Shown here: positions 24,019-31,201 of the stretch, one piece after another | Layout: each line of letters opens with the position of its first letter | Numbering within the stretch: the first letter of the stretch is position 1 | Origin: CAZYPB01 sp964649265 | GTDB lineage: Archaea; Micrarchaeota; Micrarchaeia; Burarchaeales; JAKAKT01 | DNA length: 31,698 nucleotides | Assembly: GCA_964649265.1 (NCBI GenBank) | Contig: CAZYPB010000006.1 | Span: 1 to 31,698 of the forward strand | Direction: 5' to 3' | Translations under genes and position numbers: made by a program | The notes under the pieces: generated by a model | What the model saw: the letters and a program-made list of their open reading frames with translations, nothing else | Told to the model about the DNA's origin: nothing | The model's database searches: none

Positions 24019-24036
24019 ATGTAACTATAGTTACAT
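24019..24036. promoter_or_regulatory. perfect 18-bp palindrome, possible operator
   Basis: ATGTAACTATAGTTACAT is perfectly self-complementary. It ends 2 bp before the start of the possible small minus-strand gene and lies downstream of a TATA-like run. A dimeric regulator could bind here. Confidence 0.5.
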
Positions 24037-24042
24037 AATATA

Positions 24043-24076
24043 TAAAAAACTAACTAAAAAACAAAACAAACAACAT
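24043..24076 (-). terminator. T-rich terminator after nadC
   Basis: Read on the minus strand, the DNA just after the nadC stop is strongly T-rich with runs of 4-6 T, a typical archaeal terminator. It overlaps the promoter region proposed for the small gene. Confidence 0.4.
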
Positions 24077-24095
24077 AATAGTGGAAGTGACCCCC

Positions 24096-24980
24096 CTATC
24101 TACTCAAAATAAATCTAAAATTAATCGGTTTTGCATCTAAAACAAACCTCCCAGAAACAACATCGACCCCAGATTTCAAATAATAAGAAACGTCACATTC
24201 CCCCAACCCACCAGACGCCTCTATTAACACCTTCTTATCATATTTCCTTATTTCTTTAACAAACCCCCCAACCATCTTCTTTCCAACATTATCTAACATT
24301 ATTATATCGACCCCAGAAACAGCAGCAGCCCTTAATTCCTCTAAATTCTCAACTTCAACTTCAACAAAAACATCCTTTAACTTCTTCTTTTTCACATACC
24401 TCTTGGCTCTCTGACAGCAAACAAAAACAGATTTTCCTCTACCCATACTGAGTTCCTTTCTTACAAGTGAAAGATGCTCTTTTTTTATAAGTATCGAATC
24501 TCCTAAGTTCATTCGATGCGCAGGCAGCCCGCCATTCTGCAGGGCGTTCTTCTCACTAACCCCCAAACAGGGGTGGGTCTTCCTTAAACCAACAACTCTC
24601 CCCCCAAACCTACGATCCAACCTTCTTGCGTTAGTTGCGATACCTGAAAGATATGATAGATAATTCAAACCAACCCGTATCCTCCTGAAAATATATTTGG
24701 CCCTTCCCTTTACAACAAGAACCGTCTCCCCACTCCTGATAAACTCTCCATCCTTTTTTTTCACAACACAGGCTTTCCCAAATAATTCATGAAACTCTTC
24801 AACACCAGAGAGAACACACCTGCCCCCAGAAACAACCTGCCCCTCAATTATTGCATCCTTTGTAAAAACAGCATCACTGGTCAGGTCCCCCAAGAAACAG
24901 TCCTCTTCCAACGCACAACGTACGTTCTCCATTCTGTTCTTTTGGAATTTCCTTGTTTTTCTACGGTGCAAACACTTCAT
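24096..24980 (-). CDS. nadC: nicotinate-nucleotide pyrophosphorylase (QPRTase) family
   Basis: Quinolinate phosphoribosyltransferase fold, 294 aa. It would make nicotinate mononucleotide from quinolinate and PRPP in de novo NAD synthesis. LGDLTS lies near the N-terminus, then RKTHPCLGVSEKNAL, HRMNLGDSILIKKEH, VEVEVENLEE, DIIMLDN and EASGGL follow the family pattern. The segment NGGLPAHRMNLGDS differs from the usual GGGHNHRLGLYD and leans slightly towards the ModD branch, so the substrate is less certain than the fold. No nadA or nadB is nearby. I start it at ATG 24980 because a TATA box (25004-25012) is 28 bp upstream; the longer frame starts at 24998. An inverted repeat surrounds that TATA box. 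Confidence 0.82.
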   Translation of the reverse strand: MKCLHRRKTRKFQKNRMENVRCALEEDCFLGDLTSDAVFTKDAIIEGQVVSGGRCVLSGVEEFHELFGKACVVKKKDGEFIRSGETVLVVKGRAKYIFRRIRVGLNYLSYLSGIATNARRLDRRFGGRVVGLRKTHPCLGVSEKNALQNGGLPAHRMNLGDSILIKKEHLSLVRKELSMGRGKSVFVCCQRAKRYVKKKKLKDVFVEVEVENLEELRAAAVSGVDIIMLDNVGKKMVGGFVKEIRKYDKKVLIEASGGLGECDVSYYLKSGVDVVSGRFVLDAKPINFRFILSR

Positions 24981-24992
24981 AAAGGTTAAACA

Positions 24993-25019
24993 GACCATAA
25001 ACTATTTAAAATTATGGTC
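24993..25019 (-). promoter_or_regulatory. inverted repeat around the nadC TATA box
   Basis: GACCATAA (24993-25000) and TTATGGTC (25012-25019) are perfect 8-bp arms separated by 11 bp. The spacer and inner arm hold the TATA box (TTTTAAATA on the minus strand). A dimer bound here would block TBP binding, so this is a good candidate operator for nadC. Confidence 0.5.
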
Positions 25020-25029
25020 ACATATATCC

Positions 25030-25076
25030 ATTAAATTTACATAGTCTGTTTTAACTAGATAGAACTATAGAGGTGA
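25030..25076 (+). promoter_or_regulatory. thermosome promoter and ribosome-binding site
   Basis: ATTAAATTTA at 25030-25039 is a likely TATA box with a start point near 25060. GAGGTGA at 25070-25076 is the ribosome-binding site for ATG 25082. The GTG at 25073 is part of this site, not the start. Confidence 0.5.
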
Positions 25077-25081
25077 AATAT

Positions 25082-26743
25082 ATGAGTGGACAAGGACAAC
25101 TAGGAGGGCAACCAATCCTGGTATTACCTGAAGGATCAAACAGGTTACTTGGAAGAGATGCCCAGAGAACAAACATTGCAGTTGCAACAGCAGTTGCGAA
25201 CGCAATAAGAACGACACTTGGCCCAAAAGGAATGGACAAGATGTTGGTTTCCGAATTGGGCGACATAGTCATAACGAATGACGGGGCAACAATACTTGAG
25301 GAAATGAATGTTGAACACCCTGCAGCAAAGATAATGGTTGAGATATCCAAGACACAGGACAAAGAGGTCGGGGATGGAACAACAACGGCAGCGATGTTGG
25401 GTGGCGAGCTCCTGAAACGAGCAGGCGATCTACTGGATCAAGATATACACGCAAGCACAATAATAAATGGTTACAAGAGCGCGTCACAGAAGTGTGATGA
25501 AGTGCTTAGAAAAACAAGCAAACCAATAACACCCAATGACACAAAACTTCTCGAGATGATCGCAGCAATTTCCATGGGCTCAAAGACAGTGGGTGTTGGT
25601 GGCTCAAAAGACTTCCTAGCAAAACTTGTTGTGAAAGCAGTCACACAGGTTGCTGAAGAAGTGGATGGAAAGATAGTGATTGACAACGACTTCATAAAGG
25701 TAGAGAAAAAAGAAGGAGGAGATATAGAGGACACTGAATGGATTGGTGGAGTTCTTATAGATAAGGAGATAGTCCACTCGAACATGCCAAAAAAGATTGA
25801 GAATGCCAAAATACTTCTCTTGGACTCTGCACTTGAGATAGAAAAGACAGAAACAGACGCAAAAATAGAGATAACCTCACCACAACAGATGACCGACTTC
25901 CTTGAGCAGGAAGAGAAGATGCTTAAGAATATGGTTGAAAAAGTTGTGAAAAGCGGGGCAAACGTCCTCTTCTGCCAGAAGGGAATTGACGATGTTGCGC
26001 AACACTTCCTTGCAAAGAAAGGAGTAGCAGCAGTAAGGAGAGTTAAGAAGAGTGATATGGAGAAACTCGCAAAAGCAACGGGAGCAAAGATATCAACAAG
26101 CCTAGATGATATAGAAGACAGTGACCTCGGCCAGGCAGGAGTTGTCAGGGAGAAGAAAATAGCTGGCGAACAGATGGTCTATGTTGAGAAATGCAAGGAC
26201 CCAAAGAGCGTAACCATATTTGTACGCGCAGGGTCAGAGCACGTTGTAAGTGAAGGGGAAAGAGCCCTTAGAGACGGAATAGGCGCGGTCTCAAGCGCAC
26301 TCCAATTAGGGAAATATGTTGTTGGTGGTGGAAGCATTGAGATGGAGCTAGCCCAGGAGCTCAGAAAATACTCAACTGAAGTTGGAGGAAGAGAGCAGCT
26401 TGCAATCAACGCATTTGCAGACGCGTTGGAGACAGTTCCAAGGACACTTGCTGAGAGCGCAGGCATGGACGCAATAGATGCTCTTGTGCTTTTGAGAAAC
26501 AAACACAAAAAACCTGATGGAAAGACCTTTGGTGTGAATGTCTATGAATCCAAAGTGGATGACTTGAAAGACACAGTAATAGAGCCATTGAAGGTTAAGG
26601 TTCAGGCAATATCCAGCGCATCGGAAGCAGCACAGATGTTGTTGCGCATAGATGATATGATCTCATCTAAAGGAAAGGGCGGCCCAGCAGGCGCAGGAGG
26701 AATGCCTCCAGGTATGGGCGGTATGGGTGGAATGGAAATGTAA
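25082..26743 (+). CDS. ths: thermosome subunit (group II chaperonin)
   Basis: ATP-dependent protein-folding chaperonin, 553 aa. It assembles into a double ring in the cytoplasm with a built-in lid. The N-terminus QPILVLPEGSNRLLGRDAQ, TLGPKGMDKMLV, TNDGATIL and GDGTTTAAML are classic ATP-site and family motifs. The apical domain is in the middle and the equatorial domain is completed by GGGSIEMELA. It ends in a Gly/Met-rich tail (GGMPPGMGGMGGMEM), as usual for thermosomes. The start is ATG 25082, with GAGGTGA 5 bases upstream; a GTG three codons earlier falls within that site. It is monocistronic, with a T-rich terminator after it. No second chaperonin gene is visible here. Confidence 0.97.
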   Translation: MSGQGQLGGQPILVLPEGSNRLLGRDAQRTNIAVATAVANAIRTTLGPKGMDKMLVSELGDIVITNDGATILEEMNVEHPAAKIMVEISKTQDKEVGDGTTTAAMLGGELLKRAGDLLDQDIHASTIINGYKSASQKCDEVLRKTSKPITPNDTKLLEMIAAISMGSKTVGVGGSKDFLAKLVVKAVTQVAEEVDGKIVIDNDFIKVEKKEGGDIEDTEWIGGVLIDKEIVHSNMPKKIENAKILLLDSALEIEKTETDAKIEITSPQQMTDFLEQEEKMLKNMVEKVVKSGANVLFCQKGIDDVAQHFLAKKGVAAVRRVKKSDMEKLAKATGAKISTSLDDIEDSDLGQAGVVREKKIAGEQMVYVEKCKDPKSVTIFVRAGSEHVVSEGERALRDGIGAVSSALQLGKYVVGGGSIEMELAQELRKYSTEVGGREQLAINAFADALETVPRTLAESAGMDAIDALVLLRNKHKKPDGKTFGVNVYESKVDDLKDTVIEPLKVKVQAISSASEAAQMLLRIDDMISSKGKGGPAGAGGMPPGMGGMGGMEM

Positions 26744-26757
26744 TTCCTTCTCCCCCC

Positions 26758-26776
26758 TTTTCTCTTTTTATTTTTT
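26758..26776 (+). terminator. T-rich terminator after the thermosome gene
   Basis: A pyrimidine and T-rich run (TTTTCTCTTTTTATTTTTT) begins 15 bp after the stop codon. Confidence 0.55.
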
Positions 26777-27419
26777 AAAGAATCATGTAACCAAGAACTG
26801 CCCCAGTTAATGCACAAACCAGATTGGTTGTTGATTTATTCCCTATACCCCTATTCTCAAAAACACCAATAACACTATCTACAAAACTACCAAACAACCC
26901 AATCATTGTAATAAAAAACACACCCCATGCATCGTAAAACCCAAAGAAAAGCAGATACGATGCGACGCCAATAAGAAGTGCACCATCAAAAGACGCAAAG
27001 GTCCCCAAAAGGCTAATAGCACCAGAGCGGCCTTTCTTTACAGGCTTTAGGCTGAAAAGCATTCGTGGTTTATCCCCAAGAACCCCTATCTCAGATGCAA
27101 ACTTATCGGCAGTAACAGCAGCCAATGAACCAACATACGCACCAGAGATACCTGTTCCAGAGGCAAACACGACACAGAGAACAGGAACTAGTCCATTGGC
27201 AACAACATTCTCCCAACCCCGTTCGTACTCATAAAGTGCCATCTGCTTCTTTATATTGGAACCATACTTTGTAGCAAGAACTCCAAATATAAGGAAAGTA
27301 AATAGAAGGGCAAGGTAAGGGATACCATACCCGCCTCCAAAATAATAGACAACAACCCCAAGAGCAATCGCAACCAGAACTCCTTCTGCGTCAAGTAGGA
27401 ATATCTTCACAACAACCAC
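26775..27419 (-). CDS. DUF92 family membrane protein (COG1836)
   Basis: 214 aa with about six helices. The family signature is visible: AVTADKFASEIGVLG followed by LKPVKKGRSGAISLLGTFAS and, near the end, ENRGIGNKSTTNLVCALTGA. The plant member VTE6 phosphorylates phytyl phosphate. Archaeal members are uncharacterised, and a prenyl-phosphate kinase or CTP-dependent role is conceivable given the isoprenoid genes nearby. The start is GTG at 27419, probably leaderless: a TATA box (27442-27450) lies about 27 bp upstream, with GTG 27410 as alternative. It converges with the thermosome gene and diverges from the coiled-coil gene. Confidence 0.85.
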   Translation of the reverse strand: MVVVKIFLLDAEGVLVAIALGVVVYYFGGGYGIPYLALLFTFLIFGVLATKYGSNIKKQMALYEYERGWENVVANGLVPVLCVVFASGTGISGAYVGSLAAVTADKFASEIGVLGDKPRMLFSLKPVKKGRSGAISLLGTFASFDGALLIGVASYLLFFGFYDAWGVFFITMIGLFGSFVDSVIGVFENRGIGNKSTTNLVCALTGAVLGYMIL

Positions 27420-27430
27420 TAACCATAAAT

Positions 27431-27472
27431 AATGTTCTATAGTTTAAAACCGATAACATTCTATCCTAGGAT
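27431..27472 (-). promoter_or_regulatory. DUF92 gene promoter with dyads
   Basis: GTTTAAAAC at 27442-27450 is the TATA box. It is enclosed by AATGTT (27431-27436) and AACATT (27455-27460), an inverted repeat with an 18-bp spacer. The palindrome ATCCTAGGAT follows at 27463-27472. The arms are short, so regulation is only suggested. Confidence 0.35.
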
Positions 27473-27537
27473 ACCTTTATAAATTTCCTAAGAAAATAAC
27501 CACAGCATTCAAACACATGGTCGTAATATATTTAGAA

Positions 27538-27617
27538 AATTAGGCCAGCGCAACGCGCTGGCAAGGCGACCAGTTTGCTGCCCGAAGGCAGATCTTAGAA
27601 GACGAGCATAAGCTTTA
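27538..27617. ncRNA. GC-rich hairpin island, possible small RNA or tiny mobile element
   Basis: In AT-rich intergenic DNA this 80-bp stretch holds two stable hairpins. The first is GCCAGCGC-AAC-GCGCTGGC (27544-27562, 8 bp stem, 3-base loop). The second is CTGCC-CGAA-GGCAG (27578-27591, 5 bp stem, tetraloop). It is bounded by perfect 10-bp direct repeats ATATTTAGAA at 27528-27537 and 27618-27627. No tRNA, C/D box or known RNA motif is recognisable. The GC contrast suggests structured RNA; the direct repeats suggest insertion of a small element. Strand is unknown. Confidence 0.45.
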
Positions 27618-27633
27618 ATATTTAGAACCGATG

Positions 27634-27670
27634 TAAATATAAACCTTTCGGTAGCAAAATCTCAAGGGTG
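27634..27670 (+). promoter_or_regulatory. promoter and ribosome-binding site of the coiled-coil gene
   Basis: TAAATATAA (27634-27642) is the TATA box, with a start point near 27664. AAGGGTG (27664-27670) precedes the GTG start at 27677. The TATA box is enclosed by ACCGA and TCGGT (5-bp arms), which may be chance. Confidence 0.45.
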
Positions 27671-27676
27671 CATTAA

Positions 27677-28252
27677 GTGGATAACGACGAAATAAAAGAA
27701 AGAAAACACGCACTAGAATCAAAGAAAAGAGCGCTCCTAAATAGATTGAAGAAAATAAACTCTCAAGTTAATTACAAGAATTATGAGTTGAAGGTTCTTA
27801 AGACGCTTCTAAAAGATAAACACAGGCCAGACACTAGGCGTTTGAAAAGAAAGCTAAATTATTTAGAGTTCAAGGTCCAGACGGAGGCCACATCATTGAA
27901 AATAGAGCGTCAATATATGAAGGAGATAAACCAGACCCAAGATGAACTCAAAGATACCTTCAAAACAGAGCGTTTATTCAGAAAACAGGAATATCTTCAA
28001 TCCGATATAAATGAAGCGTCAAAGGAACTTGATTCAATAGAACGTGAGCTCCAGGAAACGAACAGTGAGCTACATTCAATAGAAAAAGAAACAAGGAAAA
28101 TAGAAGTTAGAAAAAATAACCTGCACCCACTAAGAGATAAAAAAAGAAAGAAAAAGGAACATGATAAGGATTCTGGCCAATATATGGGGGAGATAGATGC
28201 AACAGTCTCCTTAGAGGACATCTGCGTTATAAAAAGAAAAGAAAAAGACTAG
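27677..28252 (+). CDS. coiled-coil protein, unidentified
   Basis: 191 aa, starting at GTG. It is almost entirely charged helix: long heptad-like runs such as IKERKHALESKKRALLNRLK and LDSIERELQETNSELHSIEK over residues 3-150. A strongly basic patch (RDKKRKKKEHDKD) follows, then a short tail with DATVSLEDICVIKRKEKD. There is no enzyme motif or membrane segment. It resembles archaeal coiled-coil proteins of unknown function (COG1340-like) in general character only. The 3' end overlaps the convergent mevalonate kinase gene by 4 bp. The promoter and ribosome-binding site make it a convincing gene. Confidence 0.75.
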   Translation: MDNDEIKERKHALESKKRALLNRLKKINSQVNYKNYELKVLKTLLKDKHRPDTRRLKRKLNYLEFKVQTEATSLKIERQYMKEINQTQDELKDTFKTERLFRKQEYLQSDINEASKELDSIERELQETNSELHSIEKETRKIEVRKNNLHPLRDKKRKKKEHDKDSGQYMGEIDATVSLEDICVIKRKEKD

Positions 28253-29268
28253 ACAGACACTCCCTGTTTCTCAATATTAACCTCAAAGGACCTAAATCCC
28301 ATACCATTTAATTTCTCGACGATTCGTTTTAACTCCGTTTTATTGATCAAGGCAAGAACAGCGCCGCCATGGCCCCCTGCACCAGTCAATTTAACCCCAA
28401 GCGCACCAGAACCCAAACAAGCTTCCCTTACAGTCTCAATATCCTCTGTTGAGACCCCTCTTTGTGAAAGAAGTTCATGGTTTCGGTTCATCAGATCCCC
28501 CAACACCATAGGATCAACTATTTTCTGCCCCAGCATGCCGCTGGCCCCCTCAAATACCCTAAGATATGGGGTTACAATCTCTCCTCGTTCACTATCACTC
28601 ATACCTTCTGGTTTCTCTTCTATCTTGAGAACAGAAGCGAATTTCCCTATAAGCTCCTTTGTTGTAGATCGTTTACCTGTGTATGTGTCAATAACCAAGA
28701 GAGTATACCCTAAAGGCAATTCAAAACTAACAGATTCGAATTCAAAGGAAGGGGGATTAAAAATTCTTCGGAACACCTGAGGCCTTCCTTCTACAACTGT
28801 TCTTGCGTCTATACCGCTGGGTCTTCCCCCATGCGCAACCTCATCAACCCTCTGAGCGAATTCGAAAAGGTCCTCTTTACTCACTTCTACGTCTCCTATT
28901 TTTGCCAATGCGCCACACATTGCTGCACCTATGGATGAACTATTCCCCATCCCTTTACAGGCGTCCCCCTCTACTATCGTGACCAAGTACCTCTTCTCCC
29001 TACTAAGTCCCTTCTCAAGTAGGAAACAATATCCTGCTCCATAAGCAGAACCTATCTCATCAAAAGGCAGTTCCTCGTCTGGTTTGAAAAATAGGTGTCG
29101 CTTGCCCCACAGGAGCTCAAGCCCAGACTCTCCTTCAACAACCTTTGATTTAACCACATTCCTTGGTTTTGTCGGGATAGCAATCCCTGGAGCGCCATAC
29201 ACAACAAAATGCTCTCCAAAGAGAATTAGTTTTGTCGGGGCGCTGAAAACAGCTTCACACATGGTCAT
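28249..29268 (-). CDS. mvk: mevalonate kinase
   Basis: GHMP kinase phosphorylating mevalonate to mevalonate 5-phosphate, 339 aa, cytoplasmic. Motif 1 is APTKLILFGEHFVVYG at the N-terminus, motif 2 (ATP loop) KGMGNSSSIGAA at about 105-116, the catalytic Asp154 is in SGIDA, and motif 3 is KLTGAGGHGG at 293-302 (His where many have Gly). The longer frame upstream to 29346 adds a hydrophobic stretch that is not conserved. I start at ATG 29268; ATG 29262 two codons later is equally possible. The TATA box (29284-29293) lies 20-26 bp before these, so the message is leaderless. It is divergent from UbiX, UbiD and aconitase X, which carry on from its product. Confidence 0.95.
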   Translation of the reverse strand: MTMCEAVFSAPTKLILFGEHFVVYGAPGIAIPTKPRNVVKSKVVEGESGLELLWGKRHLFFKPDEELPFDEIGSAYGAGYCFLLEKGLSREKRYLVTIVEGDACKGMGNSSSIGAAMCGALAKIGDVEVSKEDLFEFAQRVDEVAHGGRPSGIDARTVVEGRPQVFRRIFNPPSFEFESVSFELPLGYTLLVIDTYTGKRSTTKELIGKFASVLKIEEKPEGMSDSERGEIVTPYLRVFEGASGMLGQKIVDPMVLGDLMNRNHELLSQRGVSTEDIETVREACLGSGALGVKLTGAGGHGGAVLALINKTELKRIVEKLNGMGFRSFEVNIEKQGVSV

Positions 29269-29283
29269 TCTAACAATTCCAAC

Positions 29284-29343
29284 AATTAAATATCTTACAT
29301 ATGGGGAAACCTTAAAAAAATCGCATAGAATAAGAAGAAGGGG
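29284..29343. promoter_or_regulatory. divergent promoters of mevalonate kinase and the ubiX operon
   Basis: AATTAAATAT (29284-29293) is the leftward TATA box for mevalonate kinase. CTTAAAAAAA (29311-29320) can serve the rightward operon. AAGGGG at 29338-29343 is the ribosome-binding site of ubiX. The 81-bp region is a natural control point for the pathway. Confidence 0.45.
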
Positions 29344-29349
29344 CAACAG

Positions 29350-29907
29350 ATGAAAATCATTCTAGGTATAACTGGTGCATCAGGCGTAGGCTATGGTCTT
29401 TCCCTGGCAAAAGAGCTTCGTAAACACGAACTCCACCTAGTAATAACCAGTTCTGCGAAGAGTATAATAGATGAAGAGACGGGCAATAGTAAGAAAGCAC
29501 TAAAGGAGCTTTCACAATATGGTAAGATCCATAATGAAGACTCTTTTCACTCACCACTGGCTTCAGGTTCATTCATATATGACGCCATGGTCATTTGCCC
29601 ATGTTCGATGAAAACACTATCTGCGATCGCAAACGGATACACTGACAACCTACTCACAAGGGCAGCAGATGTGGCGCTAAAAGAAAAGAGAAAACTAATA
29701 ATCGTCCCCCGCGAGACTCCCCTAAACTCAATTCACCTGGAGAATATGCTCAAACTATCCAGATTAGGCGTGTCTGTTCTCCCAGCATGTCCTGCATTCT
29801 ATACAAAACCAAAGAAGATTGGAGACATGATAGATTTTGTTGTAGGGCGGATCCTTGATCATTTACAGATAAAAAACACCAAATATGGGAGGTGGAAACA
29901 TGTTTAG
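29350..29907 (+). CDS. ubiX: flavin prenyltransferase UbiX
   Basis: Makes prenylated FMN, the cofactor of UbiD decarboxylases, by joining a dimethylallyl group to FMN; 185 aa, soluble. ITGASGVGYGLSLAKEL at the N-terminus binds FMN. ICPCSMKTLSAIANG and DNLLTRAADVALKEKRKLII are UbiX signatures, with VPRETPLNSIHLENM and LPACPAFY in the C-terminal half. The downstream UbiD gene starts 8 bp before the ubiX stop, so cofactor enzyme and user are translationally coupled. That pairing supports assignment to anhydromevalonate phosphate decarboxylation rather than ubiquinone synthesis. Confidence 0.95.
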   Translation: MKIILGITGASGVGYGLSLAKELRKHELHLVITSSAKSIIDEETGNSKKALKELSQYGKIHNEDSFHSPLASGSFIYDAMVICPCSMKTLSAIANGYTDNLLTRAADVALKEKRKLIIVPRETPLNSIHLENMLKLSRLGVSVLPACPAFYTKPKKIGDMIDFVVGRILDHLQIKNTKYGRWKHV

Positions 29908-31189
29908 AGATTTTCTAAAGACACTTGAATCGGACGGGCAGCTCATAAAAATAAACAAGCCAGTCTCAACCGAATATGAGATAGCCGGAATCCTCAAGGA
30001 GCTCGATGGAAAGCCCGTATTATTCGAGAAGGTGAAGGATCATAACTTAAAGGTCGTGGGCAACATCTATTCCTCACGCGAATTAATTGCAAAATACATT
30101 AAAACAGAAGCACCCAACCTGATTTTCAAAATGTCCGATGGAATAGAGAAACCCAAAAAACCGGAGCAAGTTGAAGATGCACCATTTAAACAGAAGAGCT
30201 CTTCAGATATATCTTCAATACCCGTGCTAACGCATTGTAAAGGAGACGGCGGCCCATACCTCTCTTCAACGGTGGTTGTTTCCCAAGATAAGGAACTGGG
30301 GGGAAACCTCTCTTTCCACAGAATGATGGTTGTTGATAAAAAGAGCCTTGCGCTTAGAATACTCCCAAGGCACCTGAATGAGTTCATAAAAAGATCAGGA
30401 GGAGAGCTCGATGTTGCTGTGTGCATAGGCGGCTCAGCCCCATTCCTATTGGCAGCCGCAACATCTGTTGAAATAGGTTTTGATGAAATGGCCATTGCAA
30501 ACAGCATGGAGGAGTTTACAGTATCGCCCTCACCAGAATACGGGATACCCATACCAACAATGACTGAAATAGTAATTGAAGGACGCATAACAAATGAACT
30601 TGTTCCAGAGGGAAAATTCGTGGATCTGACAGAAACCCATGACATAATAAGGCAACAGCCATTGATGAAAATAAAACGGGTTTCTTATAGGGAAGATGCA
30701 TACTATGAAGCACTACTTCCCGGGGCAATGGAGCATAAGATTCTAATGGGAATGCCGAGGGAACCAACGATATACAGGGAAGTAAACAAGGCATGTGTTT
30801 GTAAGAATGTATATCTCCCCCATGGTGGATGTAGCTGGCTTCATGGAATTGTGCAGATAGATAAGAAAAACAAGGAAGACGGCAAGAAGGCAATAGAAGC
30901 TGCGTTCTCAGGCCACAAATCCATGAAACATGTTGTTATCATAGATAAGGATATAGACATTCTAGATAAAGACGATGTTGAATGGGCAATTGCAACAAGG
31001 GTTCAAGCAGATAAGGACATAGTAATAAAGGAGAACCAGAAGGGTTCTTCATTAGACCCATCTGCAGATCCAAATACGCGGAAGACAACAAAGTGGGGAA
31101 TTGATGCAACAAAACCCATTGGGGACGGAGCCGAACACTTCAACAGGATTCTGTTCCCAAAAGTGAGAATTGATGAATACCTAAAATGA
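29900..31189 (+). CDS. UbiD family decarboxylase, probable anhydromevalonate phosphate decarboxylase
   Basis: Prenyl-FMN-dependent decarboxylase, 429 aa. In archaea with this gene neighbourhood it converts trans-anhydromevalonate 5-phosphate to isopentenyl phosphate. MFRDFLKTLESDGQLIKI opens the protein, and LSFHRMMVVDKKSLALRILPRH, EYGIPIPT, EGKFVDLTETHD and MPREPTIYREV are family signatures, with RVQADKDI and STR-like loops near the C-terminus. The start is ATG 29900, because GGAGGTG (29888-29894) lies 5 bases upstream; the frame also opens at an ATG at 29885 that overlaps that site. It overlaps ubiX by 8 bp and is followed 12 bp later by aconitase X, whose product it would use. A different UbiD substrate is possible, but the neighbours argue against that. 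Confidence 0.9.
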   Translation: MFRDFLKTLESDGQLIKINKPVSTEYEIAGILKELDGKPVLFEKVKDHNLKVVGNIYSSRELIAKYIKTEAPNLIFKMSDGIEKPKKPEQVEDAPFKQKSSSDISSIPVLTHCKGDGGPYLSSTVVVSQDKELGGNLSFHRMMVVDKKSLALRILPRHLNEFIKRSGGELDVAVCIGGSAPFLLAAATSVEIGFDEMAIANSMEEFTVSPSPEYGIPIPTMTEIVIEGRITNELVPEGKFVDLTETHDIIRQQPLMKIKRVSYREDAYYEALLPGAMEHKILMGMPREPTIYREVNKACVCKNVYLPHGGCSWLHGIVQIDKKNKEDGKKAIEAAFSGHKSMKHVVIIDKDIDILDKDDVEWAIATRVQADKDIVIKENQKGSSLDPSADPNTRKTTKWGIDATKPIGDGAEHFNRILFPKVRIDEYLK

Positions 31190-31201
31190 ACGGGTGTATA
31201 A

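Noticed and set aside
27541..27600. tRNA or C/D box RNA in the GC-rich island
   Set aside because: No cloverleaf, T-loop or C and D box sequences can be found; only the two hairpins are supported.
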